Assembly: GCA_008933995.1 (NCBI GenBank)
Contig: WARS01000036.1
Location: 2,766,419 to 2,830,418 of the forward strand
From: Datnioides undecimradiatus
Lineage: Eukaryota > Chordata > Actinopteri > Lobotiformes > Datnioididae
Reading direction: 5' to 3'
DNA length: 64,000 bases
Position numbers and translations under genes: made by a program. Position 1 is the first letter of the stretch. Every line of letters begins with the position of its first letter. The notes below the pieces were generated by a model. That model had not been told where the DNA came from, did not search any database, and worked only from the letters and a program-made list of their open reading frames with translations. Below are positions 27,240 through 39,200 of this stretch, piece by piece.

Positions 27240-30200
27240 AGGTGTTGTGAGGATATATCGACGGCTGATCCTGAAGCTGCAGATGCAGGGGATGATGCGG
27301 TTTTCTACAGCGCCCACTATATTATAGCTTCGTAATTAATCTAGAGGGAAGGCTGAGGTTTCTTTGATAACAACCCGAGCAGATGGTGAGTGGCAGACCC
27401 CTTCATTAAGATTCCATATCCTTCTCCGGCACAAGATTCTGTCACTTTAACTTTCGCAGACGAGAAACGCGCAATGCATCAGCAAATAAGAGGCCAAACG
27501 AGACCAAATGGATGCGTAGACGCAGCGGTTAGAGAGCATCGGAGGTTCTGCAGAAATATGCTCTTGACTGCTCTCCTCCAGTCCAACGTCGTAGAACATA
27601 ACAGCACCTGAAACTAATTTCAAACGCAGCGGCGAAAGTTTCACTTGCCTCACACGTCTACGCGCCAGTTGAATCAAGGGCACATCGAGTTTGGCATACT
27701 GAATAACGGACTGAAAGAACCGTTTTCAACAAAAGGTGTCAGCTAGTGTTGGTCTTTCAGATGACTTTGCGTGCGTGCGTGTGTGCGTGCGTGTGTGGTT
27801 TTACCTGAGAAGTCTGCAGATGCTGCTCCTGTAGCTGAGTCTCTGGCTCGCAGCAGCCACGCTGGGAGGCATCGGCGGGCGGGATGGGAAGTAGAGCAGC
27901 ACCGCCGCAAAAAGCACCGCGATAGCAGCCAGCTCTGCCGGAGCACAGCGACACGGATAAAAGAGGCACGCTCGTTATTCTCATAGATAAGACAGCCACG
28001 CTGATTTGACATTTGAAGAAAAGGTCACCCTGGCATCTAATAGTCCTCTGAAACCTGAACGTAATGGCCTTCCAGACACAACATTAGACTACATACATGT
28101 CCCTGTCATACACGGAACTCATTTCTCTGACAGAAGCAAAACATTTCACTGTTTGATTGTTTCCACAAAGCGGCATCTCTTTACATCACATATGGGTCGG
28201 CTGAGCAGCAGCTGCCTGTCACTGCCTTACTGACATTCAGACATTGATCTGAAGGGTGTCTGGTCGCGACCATGAGCGGCCTCGTGTGTCTGATCTTTCT
28301 CCTGCGGCTGACCTCTAAAACTTCTGGCTCCAGAGGTGTCTGCTCTGTCCTTTAAAAATCAATAACAATACCACCTTAGGTTAAACAAAAGCTGCGGGCT
28401 CAATCTATTACAGCATGCTTGTTTCTCTTTTCAGCATGCTTTTAATTTTCTGAATCAGTTAAGCATAACAGCGCGGCAATCTATTTTTCAGAGTGGTGGT
28501 TATGAAGATTATAATTGGGGGGTTTTTTTTGGCGTTAGCGCAAAATTCCTGGATCCCTCCACCTCGCCTGATTGTATTTGTGTCCCTCGACAGCGCAGGC
28601 ATGATGTTGAAATGATGTGCTATCGATTCTCCATGCCCTCAGAGGTTCTCGCTCGCTGTTAGTACCTGCATACATAACCAGCTGGATCCTGTCCCGGATG
28701 GAGCTTTCGGAAACCGCAGCCGCCACCGTGGTTCCCGCCAGAGAGTCGTTGGGGGCTGGCACCACCAGAGGTCCTACTACAAATGAAGCAGCGCCTCCCA
28801 GGTAGGAGAAGAGTGAGGCCACGGCCGTCGCGGTGGCTCTCTGGTCGGGGGCAAACCATGTGGTGGAGAGGAAGGGTCCGGCGCTCATTATCGTCGGACC
28901 GGCTAGACCGTTCAGAAACTGGCCTCCGTGTATCAACCTGTGACAGGAACAGCAGCAAAAAATAGCTTCAGCCGTCCACTAAAACACAAAAACAAACAAA
29001 ACAGCAGTGTGACAAAGCGGTGCGACGACAGGCGTGAGCGCCTCTAAGTCAGATCATCAGTGTTAAACAACCAAAGGCGGACTCAAACGTGGCTGCAGCA
29101 GCGAGCCTCACATCAGGGGACCGACGGAAGCTAAAAATAAACCCATGGGGACATGAAGTAACGACGTGTGTGCGAGTGTCTGATGGAATAACGACAGGTG
29201 AAGGAATGAAAATGAGGTCTAATTATGCGTGGGGATGGAAGTAACAGCCGGGCCCTTCAGACAGGCAGAGTACAGCTCCGTCTCACTCGCGCACCTTCAG
29301 ACTGAGCAGTGTGAAACAGATGCCACCAGACCCCTCAACACACGGCTGATGGGCTATGAGCTCAGTGGAGACATTTATTCCTTCAGTAGGGCGAGGAGAG
29401 GAGGAGGAGGAGGGGGAGGAGGGGTACGCCGATTAAAGGCAAGAGGAAGAGGAGGGAGGTCGGACTCACTCTGACTCGATGCTGTGCTAAAGTTTACTTT
29501 CAAGCTCATTTTTACATTTTTTTGATTGGTTGACACTGAATTAAGCAGCGTATGTCACCAATAAGTTAAGCAAAATACATATGAGATGACTTTAGCTATG
29601 ACTTAGGATCTCGGGTTAAGTTTATTTGGTTCATCAGACTGTTCCAGGACTTGCCGACAAACAAAGCCGCCATGTTTTTGGCATCCGTCACTGCCGCTGA
29701 CGAACCATCAGCAGGCCTGAGTTTCAGTACTGATGGCGTTATACAAAATACAAAATCAATTCCTTGTAATGAGAAGTGTTTTTTCTATGAATCCTGATTT
29801 TAGCACAAGCCGCCATTTGACAATTAGGAAGGAACACAGTGATGAAGCGAAACGCAAATGTCTTGGTGTGGAGGTCCAGACCCCACTCTCTCGTGCAGCA
29901 GCGTCCTCTCGTCCTCGGTGTGTGCTTACACTCGTCTGCCCTCTAACTCTCTTTAACTTTGCCGTCCGACGCCTCTGGGGCCCCCAGATAAATGTGTCGT
30001 CGCAGAATTCAGAGAGTGGTGGTCACTGACAGCACGACTGGAGAATAACTTGCTCACCCCGTATCTCCTTCCCACATCTCAGACCTGCTAACATCCCAGC
30101 CTACACAGCAGCGCCACCGAAAATACTCTGTGGCTCTCGCTTCTTCTCCGTCCCACTCCTTCTTTCTGTGTGCACTCCTTTATATATCTGTGTATGTGTG

Positions 30201-33200
30201 TGTGTGCCTCGCTCTTCACCACTCTATAGGTGTAGATCAGCGCATGATGTCATCTGCGAGCACGTTTGCACGCAGAATATCGGCTCTTGTGTACACGACT
30301 CTGACGTTATCATATCCCCTGCGTCGACCTGTCCACATCCAGGCTCTCTGTCTCCTCTGCGCCGACTGAAATACCTCAGAACCAGCTCTGCTATTTCCTT
30401 CTCCACCTCATTACGGGTGATGGAAGGGGAGAGCGGCAGGCGATAAAATTTATCCTCCACCGGTGTCACACTGTCATTTTATATCCAGCATGTAGATCAT
30501 CATTTCATCATTTGTCTTTATAGTTTTGTTTTTGATGGGCTCGCTGCACCGAGATTTAGGTCAAAGACGCACCTGCTCGCAAGGTGAATCATCACCAGGA
30601 ACCCATCCGGTGTGATAACTTGTCACAGCCTCAGCGTAATTATTCAGGTTTATCTAACGTTATATTCAGCTCTTTACAGAGAACATGAAAAGGGACGTTA
30701 GAGATCTGACGACTCCAACGCGCACTGAGATGTCTGCAGCCTGGATATACTGAGCTGTGACAAACTGGTTGGGATCTAGTTCATCACATGACGCATTGGA
30801 GTCATCAAAGCCTCTGTCAACACGTCACGACGAGGTCATGACATCGCCACCGTGCACATTACACCCAGTCCCGACCGCAGCACTTGTGGCTGCGCTCCAT
30901 TTGGCTGCCGCGCCGCTTGTTTCCTAGAGCGCGGGCCGCGTGAATGATGGCGGATGTCCGTATCAGCTGATGATCAGACGGCAGCAGGTGGTGGAGATGC
31001 TGGAGTTAAGTTTAATTCAGTCTTCTCCCACTGTTGGCTGAGGCACCTCGTTCTCGGTTTGGCTTCAGGCACAACGAGCCGCATGAAATATGTGTTTTTA
31101 TATCGTTTACGATGCTGCTGATAACACACGGTAGTTTGTTTACCTGCCGCACGGAGCGCGGAGCCATTGATTCAAGTCTGCGCGGACGGGATGTGGCGTG
31201 CGTGTGAGCGCGCGCGCGCGTGTGTGTGTGTGCGCGCGCTGGAGTGAGATGGAAACCACAACCAACTGGCACGAATCTGCACTGTTAGGTTTTGGAACAC
31301 ACCCCGTGATTACAGTCTCATTTAGGCCTGGGAGGCATCCAGATACCAGACTGGTCCACCTGCTCTACTGGATCTTCTAATTAGACTGAGAGTTATTCCA
31401 AGTCCACCTTGTCCAAATGTTGATTATTAAAGCAACAAAGACACAGGGCAGACTTTAAAACAATAACCTCTTTTGAATTGTAGCCCATCGGTTTTCTACA
31501 GAACTATTCTATGAGAATAAATAAACCGTGACTTGTGTTAAACTCTGTGTGATTAAGTTTGGTCAGAAGTTTGAAAGTACTGCAGTTCAGTCGGCGGCCT
31601 TACTGGCTTTATGCTCCCAGGATGGATGCAAGTAAGAGAATTGCCTTTAATGTGACAGGTGATGAGGACGGATGGCGAGGAACACGAGGAAGAGCGGTCA
31701 CATGGGGCAGTCGCGCCGTGGCAGGAGAGGGGGGAAGAGCGGCGGCAGCTTTTTCTCAACAAGATGATTAAGTTAATCGGTATTGATGAAGCCTGTCACA
31801 GGGAATCTGATCGAGTGAGACAAAGATGGCAGCGCTGTGGTGAAATCATCCCCCTGCTCGGGTCCACCAGGGCTGACAGATCCAATTCTGCCATCACAAA
31901 AAAGGCCAGGCCAATTCTGTCTGGAAAATGACACCACAGCAATCGTCACGGTAATAGGACGGCCTGCTGCGGGACCCACAGTGTGTTCTGATGGCCAATC
32001 AGACGCTGTCTGAGTGAGTCTGATTGGCACTTACTAATCACACAGCTGGTCTGTGTTTAAATGCATGAGAGAGACAGACGGAGAGAGGGATCGGCAGAGG
32101 GAGAGTAAAACAGAGAACGCAGGAAAACACGAGAGCGAGAGGAGGGGAGACATGGTACGTCTTTGATTTGAGAGCAGTCCTAATCACAGCAAGGGCTAAT
32201 CAGTGACCACGGATGCAACAGCGTCTTCTCTCTCCTTATCTGAACTTAACACAAACAAACGCCCAGTTCTTTCATGAATGTGACCTGAGCTTATAAAGGA
32301 GAGGAACTCTCACCGCTGCTGCCTTTGATTGCATAAAAAGGATCTGAAAAACACAAAACAAAGAGGCGAGTCACGTCCTCCAGAGGATATCACGAGAAGA
32401 AAGAAAAGTAATCTCCTATCAGACATGAAACGGCATGTGGAACAAACAGAGATCTGCAGGAGGGAGTCGAGGGAACTTCTGAACCTGGACAACTGTCGCC
32501 ACTTGTCTCCTGATCAGGGGGAGTGGGAAACTCAAGTGCTGTGAAGTCCACGCTTTCAGCGGTGTGGAGCAGTTAGACGTGTCCCCTCCCTGTCTCTCAG
32601 CTCTTCTCAATCAACGTCTGAGGCCATTCTTCTGCTGGGAACAAAATATCCTATTTGTGAGAGCCGGCGCGCACAGCAGCACCTCGGGAGGCTAAACAAA
32701 GCCCTCACAGCCCGATTAGGGTCCATCACCACGAGAGTAAAGCAAAGAGTGACATCTACTGCTGCGGGAGAGAACTGCATGGCACTATCAGCCTCCCGCT
32801 CACTGGGATAATCCACTACAGTGTGTCATTCATTAAAACACGGCTTCAAGAGCTGTGACCTATCACATTTAATATGCAAATCAGGCTGAACGGTGTCAGA
32901 ACTAACATTTGCGGTGTTATCTTGGCTTTCTCGGAGCCGTCGCGCGCTCCCTCTTTGAATACCAAATCTAAAGCGCTGAATGTCAGGGCAGTGAAAGGTC
33001 GCCGCGATCATCCGATGGGAGGCCAGCGAAGCTCTGATACACACCGGGATGCATGACTTTAACTAAGGCCGTGGTTTAGATTGAGCTGTGCAGACATCAA
33101 GACAATGACAAGTCCTGTCATGTGATTGAGGAGGGCTGAAACTTAAGGAACGCTGGTGTTTGCACTGGAGTTAGTCTTCAGTAAAGTGAGGTGCACAGAC

Positions 33201-36200
33201 AGTCCTCTCCTGAAGGTCCGAGCAGCTGGTGGAACCAGGTTTCTCTGGTTTTTCTTCTCCGCCAGGACTGACCCTGCCCTCAGTGACCTGGAGGAGTTGC
33301 CACTGTGAAACACGGCTAAGACCACTTCACGTTGCGCAACGCAGTGATCTATACGAGGTTAACAGCCGGAGATAAGGCAGCCGAACACGTAGCAAACATG
33401 TTTAATCCACATGCCGGTCTGAACACGTTGAAGTGGACTCATGTGAGAGGGTGCATCACTATTGATTCAAGGCTGCGCAGTGGAAACCCTTATAAAGCCG
33501 AGAGTACGAGTGTATAGACTGCTACAGCCACATGCACGTGCACACACACACACACACACACAAATAAATCCAGGATGCAAACTCTAAAAGCTCTTTGTCT
33601 GCAGACGACATCAGAGAGAAATCAGAATTCTATCATTCAGTCTTCCTCTTATCCTGGACAGAACCTTTATTTTCATTAGGCTGTATCACTGCAGCATCCA
33701 CTGGGAGACGGACAGACAGACAGGGAGATGGAGACAGACAGGACAGGGAGATGGAGACAAAGATACATCTGCTCTTTGAGAAACCAAATCGCTTTCAAAC
33801 CCACTGAGTGACAGTGATATGTGACTCATTCTGTGGAAACACAATTCCCTTTGTGTATTGATATTCCATGATTTACCGCCTCATTGTGGAGCCCAGCCGG
33901 GATCACTGGACAGATTCCCACTCCGAAATATTCAATGAAATTACATTTTTAATTGAAATGGCCTTCTCTGGGCTCTTGCACTTTCTAAAACGGGAACACT
34001 GAGCTCATGAGTAGAGCCGCGACTGAAACACTAAGAATAACGGGGCTCTCTTTACGTTTGCCGCTGATGGCTTGTCCTCAAGCGCTGCCTGATAATAATG
34101 AGGAAACTGGCAGCGAGGGCCTAAAATAAGAAGAAGCAACGGATCCATGTGGTACGAGCTGTCATTCAGAGTCCTGCTCTCCGGAAGTCAAATGCTTCCT
34201 GACTGTCCCTCGATCCACTTGCGCATCACCACTGTGGAGGCAGGAAGAGGAACTCTGCTGGAATCAACACAGCTCAGTGTGGTTTAACACCCCTACAAGC
34301 CAAACGAACCACCACTGCTGCACGACGGACTCTTCTTCACCTGGAATGTTAGACGGTTTATATGTGATAGCAGCATGTCTTATGGACGTCTACCCGTCTG
34401 TCTGGACCCCTGTCTGTCTGCCACTGCGATCTAGACTGACACATGTTGCTACTGACGTGCTCGGGACAGCCAGCCATCCCTGCAGGACTCAACTGCGCTT
34501 CGTGTCTTGCGAACGTTGCCATGCTAACGTGCTAATCTAGGCCTGGTGAGCACAATGAACATTGCACCCGTTACAAATGCTAGCACTGTTGTTGTGAGCG
34601 TGCCAGCTTCAGACAGTACTTGGAGATTCTTCCTGTAACTTCTCATTAGTGGCATATTCGCGTTTAATGTTCAATGATGTATAAAACACAAAGACATCCA
34701 GTTTATGATTAGCGATGAAGGGAAGCATCAGACCCTCACGATCCTCCTCACAGGCTAAAAACGGTTAATGTTTCATATTTTTGTTCCACAAATGTCTGAA
34801 ATCAGCTGTCGGATTAATGCTGATTGACTGATTCTAATAATCGTGTTAGCTACGTCACAAATCATGGTTAACTCATAAGCCAAGTCCCAACTTTGGCAAG
34901 CAGCGGGCAAACCTAACCCTGAATTAGCTGCGACAGTCGGTTAGAAAAGTTCCCCTAATAAATCAGATTATGGAAATTACGGAAGGCTTATGACTTCCCC
35001 GAGGATCACGAGTCACCCCGCCTCCGCCTTCCTCTCCTAAACCGTTCAAAGGACCATCGTCACACAAGCCCCCTTGAACCATCCGCTGCTGATGTTTCAC
35101 AGAGGAGTCTCACCATCGTCTGAGACGCTCGTCTGTCAGCGGGACGCTGCGTAGAGCCGCTCCGAGCAGCATGAAGAACGCCGAGAGGAGGAGGGACGCC
35201 CGCAGACCTGGATGACACATGACAAAACAGAGACGATCATTAATAGGGTTATTCTGTCTAGAGGGTGACGTCATGTCTGTACTTCACCGCGACCAACAGT
35301 CGGAAAACCAAAAATATTCCATTTACAATGACAGAAAATATGAAAAAAAGGAAATCAGGAGCTGGAACTGTGAAATATTCTGTATTTGTTACCTGAATCT
35401 TAAATTTAATCAGAATAACTCTTTAGGTACCATGTCAGCACTATTTCAAAGCAGTAAGCTGCCAGTTTATTAGGTACTCCTGCCTACAAAGAGGCAGCTT
35501 GTGGTGCTGTTAAATTGTATTACATCATACAGAGAGGTGCCGCCCTCGTTGATGAAGACGGTGTGGACCAAATAACAGGAACCCGTCAGGGAAGAGCTAC
35601 ATCCTGCAATGTGACAGTGTGTTTTACTTGGGCATGTGAACGTCCAATAATAGGACAGCGGTTTCTTGTGTGACCTCATCTGAGTGACGGCCTTCCCCTG
35701 TCAAACTGGATGTGTCTATTCTCAGTTTCACCCACTTGATGTTGATTTAAGGAAACTCTCTCCACTTCCCCATTCGTCTCATTTCCATGTTGGCCAGCTG
35801 CCTGTCTGTCTGTCTGCCTGTCTGTCTGTAGTGTGTGTATCTCTAATCCCGTTGCAGCATCTGGATGTCATGCAGCTCACGCCGCGGCTCAACACAGTTT
35901 GTGAGCGCTGACTGAGCCGTTTTGATTCCATACGTGCCTCAGAGGCTGAATCAGCTGCAGGTCGCGTCTAAAGTCGAGTACTAACTTTACAGCTATGAGA
36001 GGAACCTGCAGCCTCTACAGTCCAGTCAATAGCAGGTGTCTATCACACATGGGGCAGCAATATGATGCTTAAATGAGGGAGGTCGCAACATGTTGTTAAG
36101 GCCACGCGGTGCACGTGAGCAGTTGGGTCTCCATGCTGCGCTCCCCTGCCTCAAACATCGATACGTCGCTGTTAACAACAAGTGGTGATGGAGACTTCGC

Positions 36201-39200
36201 TTGTCATCGAATCCCCCAACACAGTGTCAGTTGCCCGTCAGCTGTCTCCGTCTCTTTAAATCAAGAGGCACAACATTTCGGCCTCGCTGACAGCCGAATC
36301 CCTTTGTTTCTTCATTCATTTCATTTGACGAACAGTGAATGCATAATCGCTGCCGTACAAATAAAACACTCAAACAGGCAACAGGGAAATAGTCAGATAC
36401 CACATTTAGGCTTGACAGTCACAGACGCCTGGTCCTGAATTGGTCCAGTTGGTTAGAATTTTAAGTGGCGGAGATATTCCTCCTTTAAAAAGCCTTAAGG
36501 CGGCCTGACACCCCCACCTGCCAGTTTGATTCTGGATCAGCAGGATAAACCTACATGGGGACATTCGGTTGGCCTTGATAGGAGCGTACAACAGCTCCAA
36601 ACCCCTGTCGAACAGTAGACTCAAGGTGTACAGGGCAGCTCTGCGATGGATGCAAAGGCTGTGCATTTGTAAAGCATGGAACCGTTGAAAAGTGTTACTT
36701 AACAACCCTAACCAGCCCTGAAACGGTTAGATGATTACACGTTTCAGGCTTTTCCAAGAAGAAATCTGTCTATTTTACTTGCGCTTCCTTAAGTTTTGGT
36801 GCGTCGGTCGAACAAAACAAGCAATTAGTGGACTAAAACTAATTATTAACTGTAGCCTAAACCATCCGTGGATACTACGAGTTGGTAGAATCCAAACAGC
36901 AGCTCCTACACCGAGGATCTGTCTCTTTCCATTTTCACTGTTTTCCGACCGGGAGATACAATTCTAAGCGAGACCAGACCCTCCTGAGTTAATCGAATAA
37001 TATTTCTGCTGTGCCTGTCATAACACTGTTGCTGCAGGGTTATTATTGTTCTCTTTGTGCTTCCTGTGGGTTTACATATCACACAGGGCCATACTGGTCT
37101 GGTGACACATAAAGTCAGTAACCTATATTTCAGAGAGGCCCAGGGCAGCTGCTGCAAGCAGGACTTACAGGTTTTACAACCTTGGACTAAATTGTGGGGG
37201 ATCAGCTCTTTCTAGCACACTCTGCAATTAGCATGCACTGAACGTATGCGTGTCACACCGTACACACATTATGTAGCTTTACTACTCCATGACTGGAGCA
37301 CATACGACCTGGCCTAAAGTCTGTGGGTGAGGTGAGAGCTGCTGTGTTGTTGATCGCCAACAGTCTCCACCTGTGGTGCAGGGAACTCCCCAAGGGAAGC
37401 CAAACAGCTTCCCCACAGGCACTTCGAAGCAGAGACTGGGAGTGTGCATGTTATTTAAACAACAGTCTAATCCCACTGCAGCATCTGGATGTCATGCAGC
37501 TCGCACAGGCTCAACACAGTTTGTGAGCGCTGACTGGGCCCTTCTGATTAAATACGTGACTCAGAGGCTGAATTTGCTGCAGAATCAGCTGCAGGTCGGG
37601 TCTAAAGTCAAGTATTAACTTTACAGCTGTGAGAGGAACCTGCAGCTTCTATGACTAAACAGTAACAGGTTCCTATCGCTCACACGGCGCGGCAATACGA
37701 TGTTTAAATGAGGCAAACATAACATCCAGCGCCCGTGTGTGCTGAGCGATGAATCAGGATCACAAGATGGGTTGTGTAATTCCTTGGCAGGGCCTTCCTT
37801 GTGGTCTGTAATTCATCGGCAGCCTAGTAACTGTGATGTTGTTGCTGTTTCTCGTTGTCGTTGGGAACATGAGCTGCTACGGATCGGTCAGGTGATACGG
37901 CGGAACTGAAGGCCGTTCTGAGTCAGCAGCTCGAGCCGCAGTTAAGGGCACTTCACAAAAAAGAAGGCCCGCGGTTTCAAGGCAAGTTGGATTCAAACGC
38001 TTTGGAAATGGAGAAGTCTTGAAAACGCATGAGAGGTGCTGCTTCTCCTCCGTTAGCACTTTTGAACTTTCACATGTTCCAGCTGTGATGTTCAACGCTA
38101 GAGGCTGGAAAACCACCTGACAGACTTCTGATCATCTATAAAAGGATCAGCTCATTGTTTGAGCTGCCAGTGGTTTCAACAGTCTGCCCAAAGTTTCAAC
38201 ACAGCTTGAAAAACCAGCGTGAAGAAACATTAATTTTCACATGAACATACAAATAAACTTAATAACCTTTACTAAAACTAATTGTCAACAATTATTCAAT
38301 GGTTCAGTATATAAATTCAGAGTTTAGCTTCTTAAACATGGGGATTTATCCCTCTTCTTTGTTTCTTACCTTTATGTAAGTCTGATGCATTTTTGAGACT
38401 ACATACAACATCAGTTTGCCCAGTTCAGTTGGGGAAATATCAGTTTATATCAGTTTATGAAATGTCATAACCTACAAGTAATCAGGGGTATGTGTGATTA
38501 TGTAAATGCGCCTAAAGTGAACATATTCAATACAGATAAATAGCACCTGACTGATGATATTATTATATATGTTATCATTAATTATTATTACTTAAGCGTG
38601 AATATACAAGCAGGAGGTCACTGCTGTAGTTGAGGTTTTGAACAATTCTGTATAAGACTGCATTAAATTATATTTTTTATATGTATTAATCTGCAGATTA
38701 CCAGTTGATCAGTTTGATTGTTTGGCTTGGATAAATTCTGAAAACAGAGAGAAACAGCTCCAGAATTACCCAGAAGCCAAAGTGACACCTCCATATTGGT
38801 TGTTTTGGCCAAGGAATTTAATAAATTATTTTAAATAAATTCAAATTACTGTTTTGTTTTGGGGGGTTCTTTAAGCAGCAAATCCTCACATACTGGAGTT
38901 GGAAACAGAAAATACAGATATTAGAAAGCGGTGTTAGGGGGTATGAATATTATGGGGGTGGTCGCCACTAACAACATAATACCTCACGTGACCAGGGGTC
39001 ACATCCTGGCAGTGGTCTTGATTCTTCGGGTTAGAGACTGAGACAGATAGCAGAGGCCTGTGTAACACCGGACGTCAACACTTATCGTACTGCAGGCTGA
39101 TAACACTAACAAGGGTATGATGATGTCCAGTTACAGCTCCAAACATCCCTGTGATTAAACCATCAAACACATCAATAGATCGTGCGTTTGTACGAGTTAA

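Larger units (their letters stand above)
22168..27804 (-). other. slc49a4: slc49a4 intron 4 (5.6 kb)
   Basis: Contains an interrupted AC run at about 24653-24690, a GT run at 26662-26684 and a CT microsatellite at 27209-27237. Complex sequence at 26030-26200 and 24370-24610 shows no coding signal. Confidence 0.75.
28938..35113 (-). other. slc49a4: slc49a4 intron 2 (6.2 kb)
   Basis: Holds a purine-rich GGA tract at about 29394-29462, a CG/TG alternating tract at 31208-31239, an AC run at 33541-33562 and a short tandem repeat at 33708-33762. A degenerate ATGCTAAC-type fish repeat lies near 34515-34610. No exon seen. Confidence 0.75.

Noticed and set aside
28535..28936. The full open frame at 28535-28936 as one exon
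   Set aside because: Similarity to SLC49A4 ends at the GTACTAAC donor after 28666, and the remaining translation is intron.
33708..33762. CRISPR-like direct repeats
   Set aside because: Short GACA-based tandem repeats without spacers, in a vertebrate intron.
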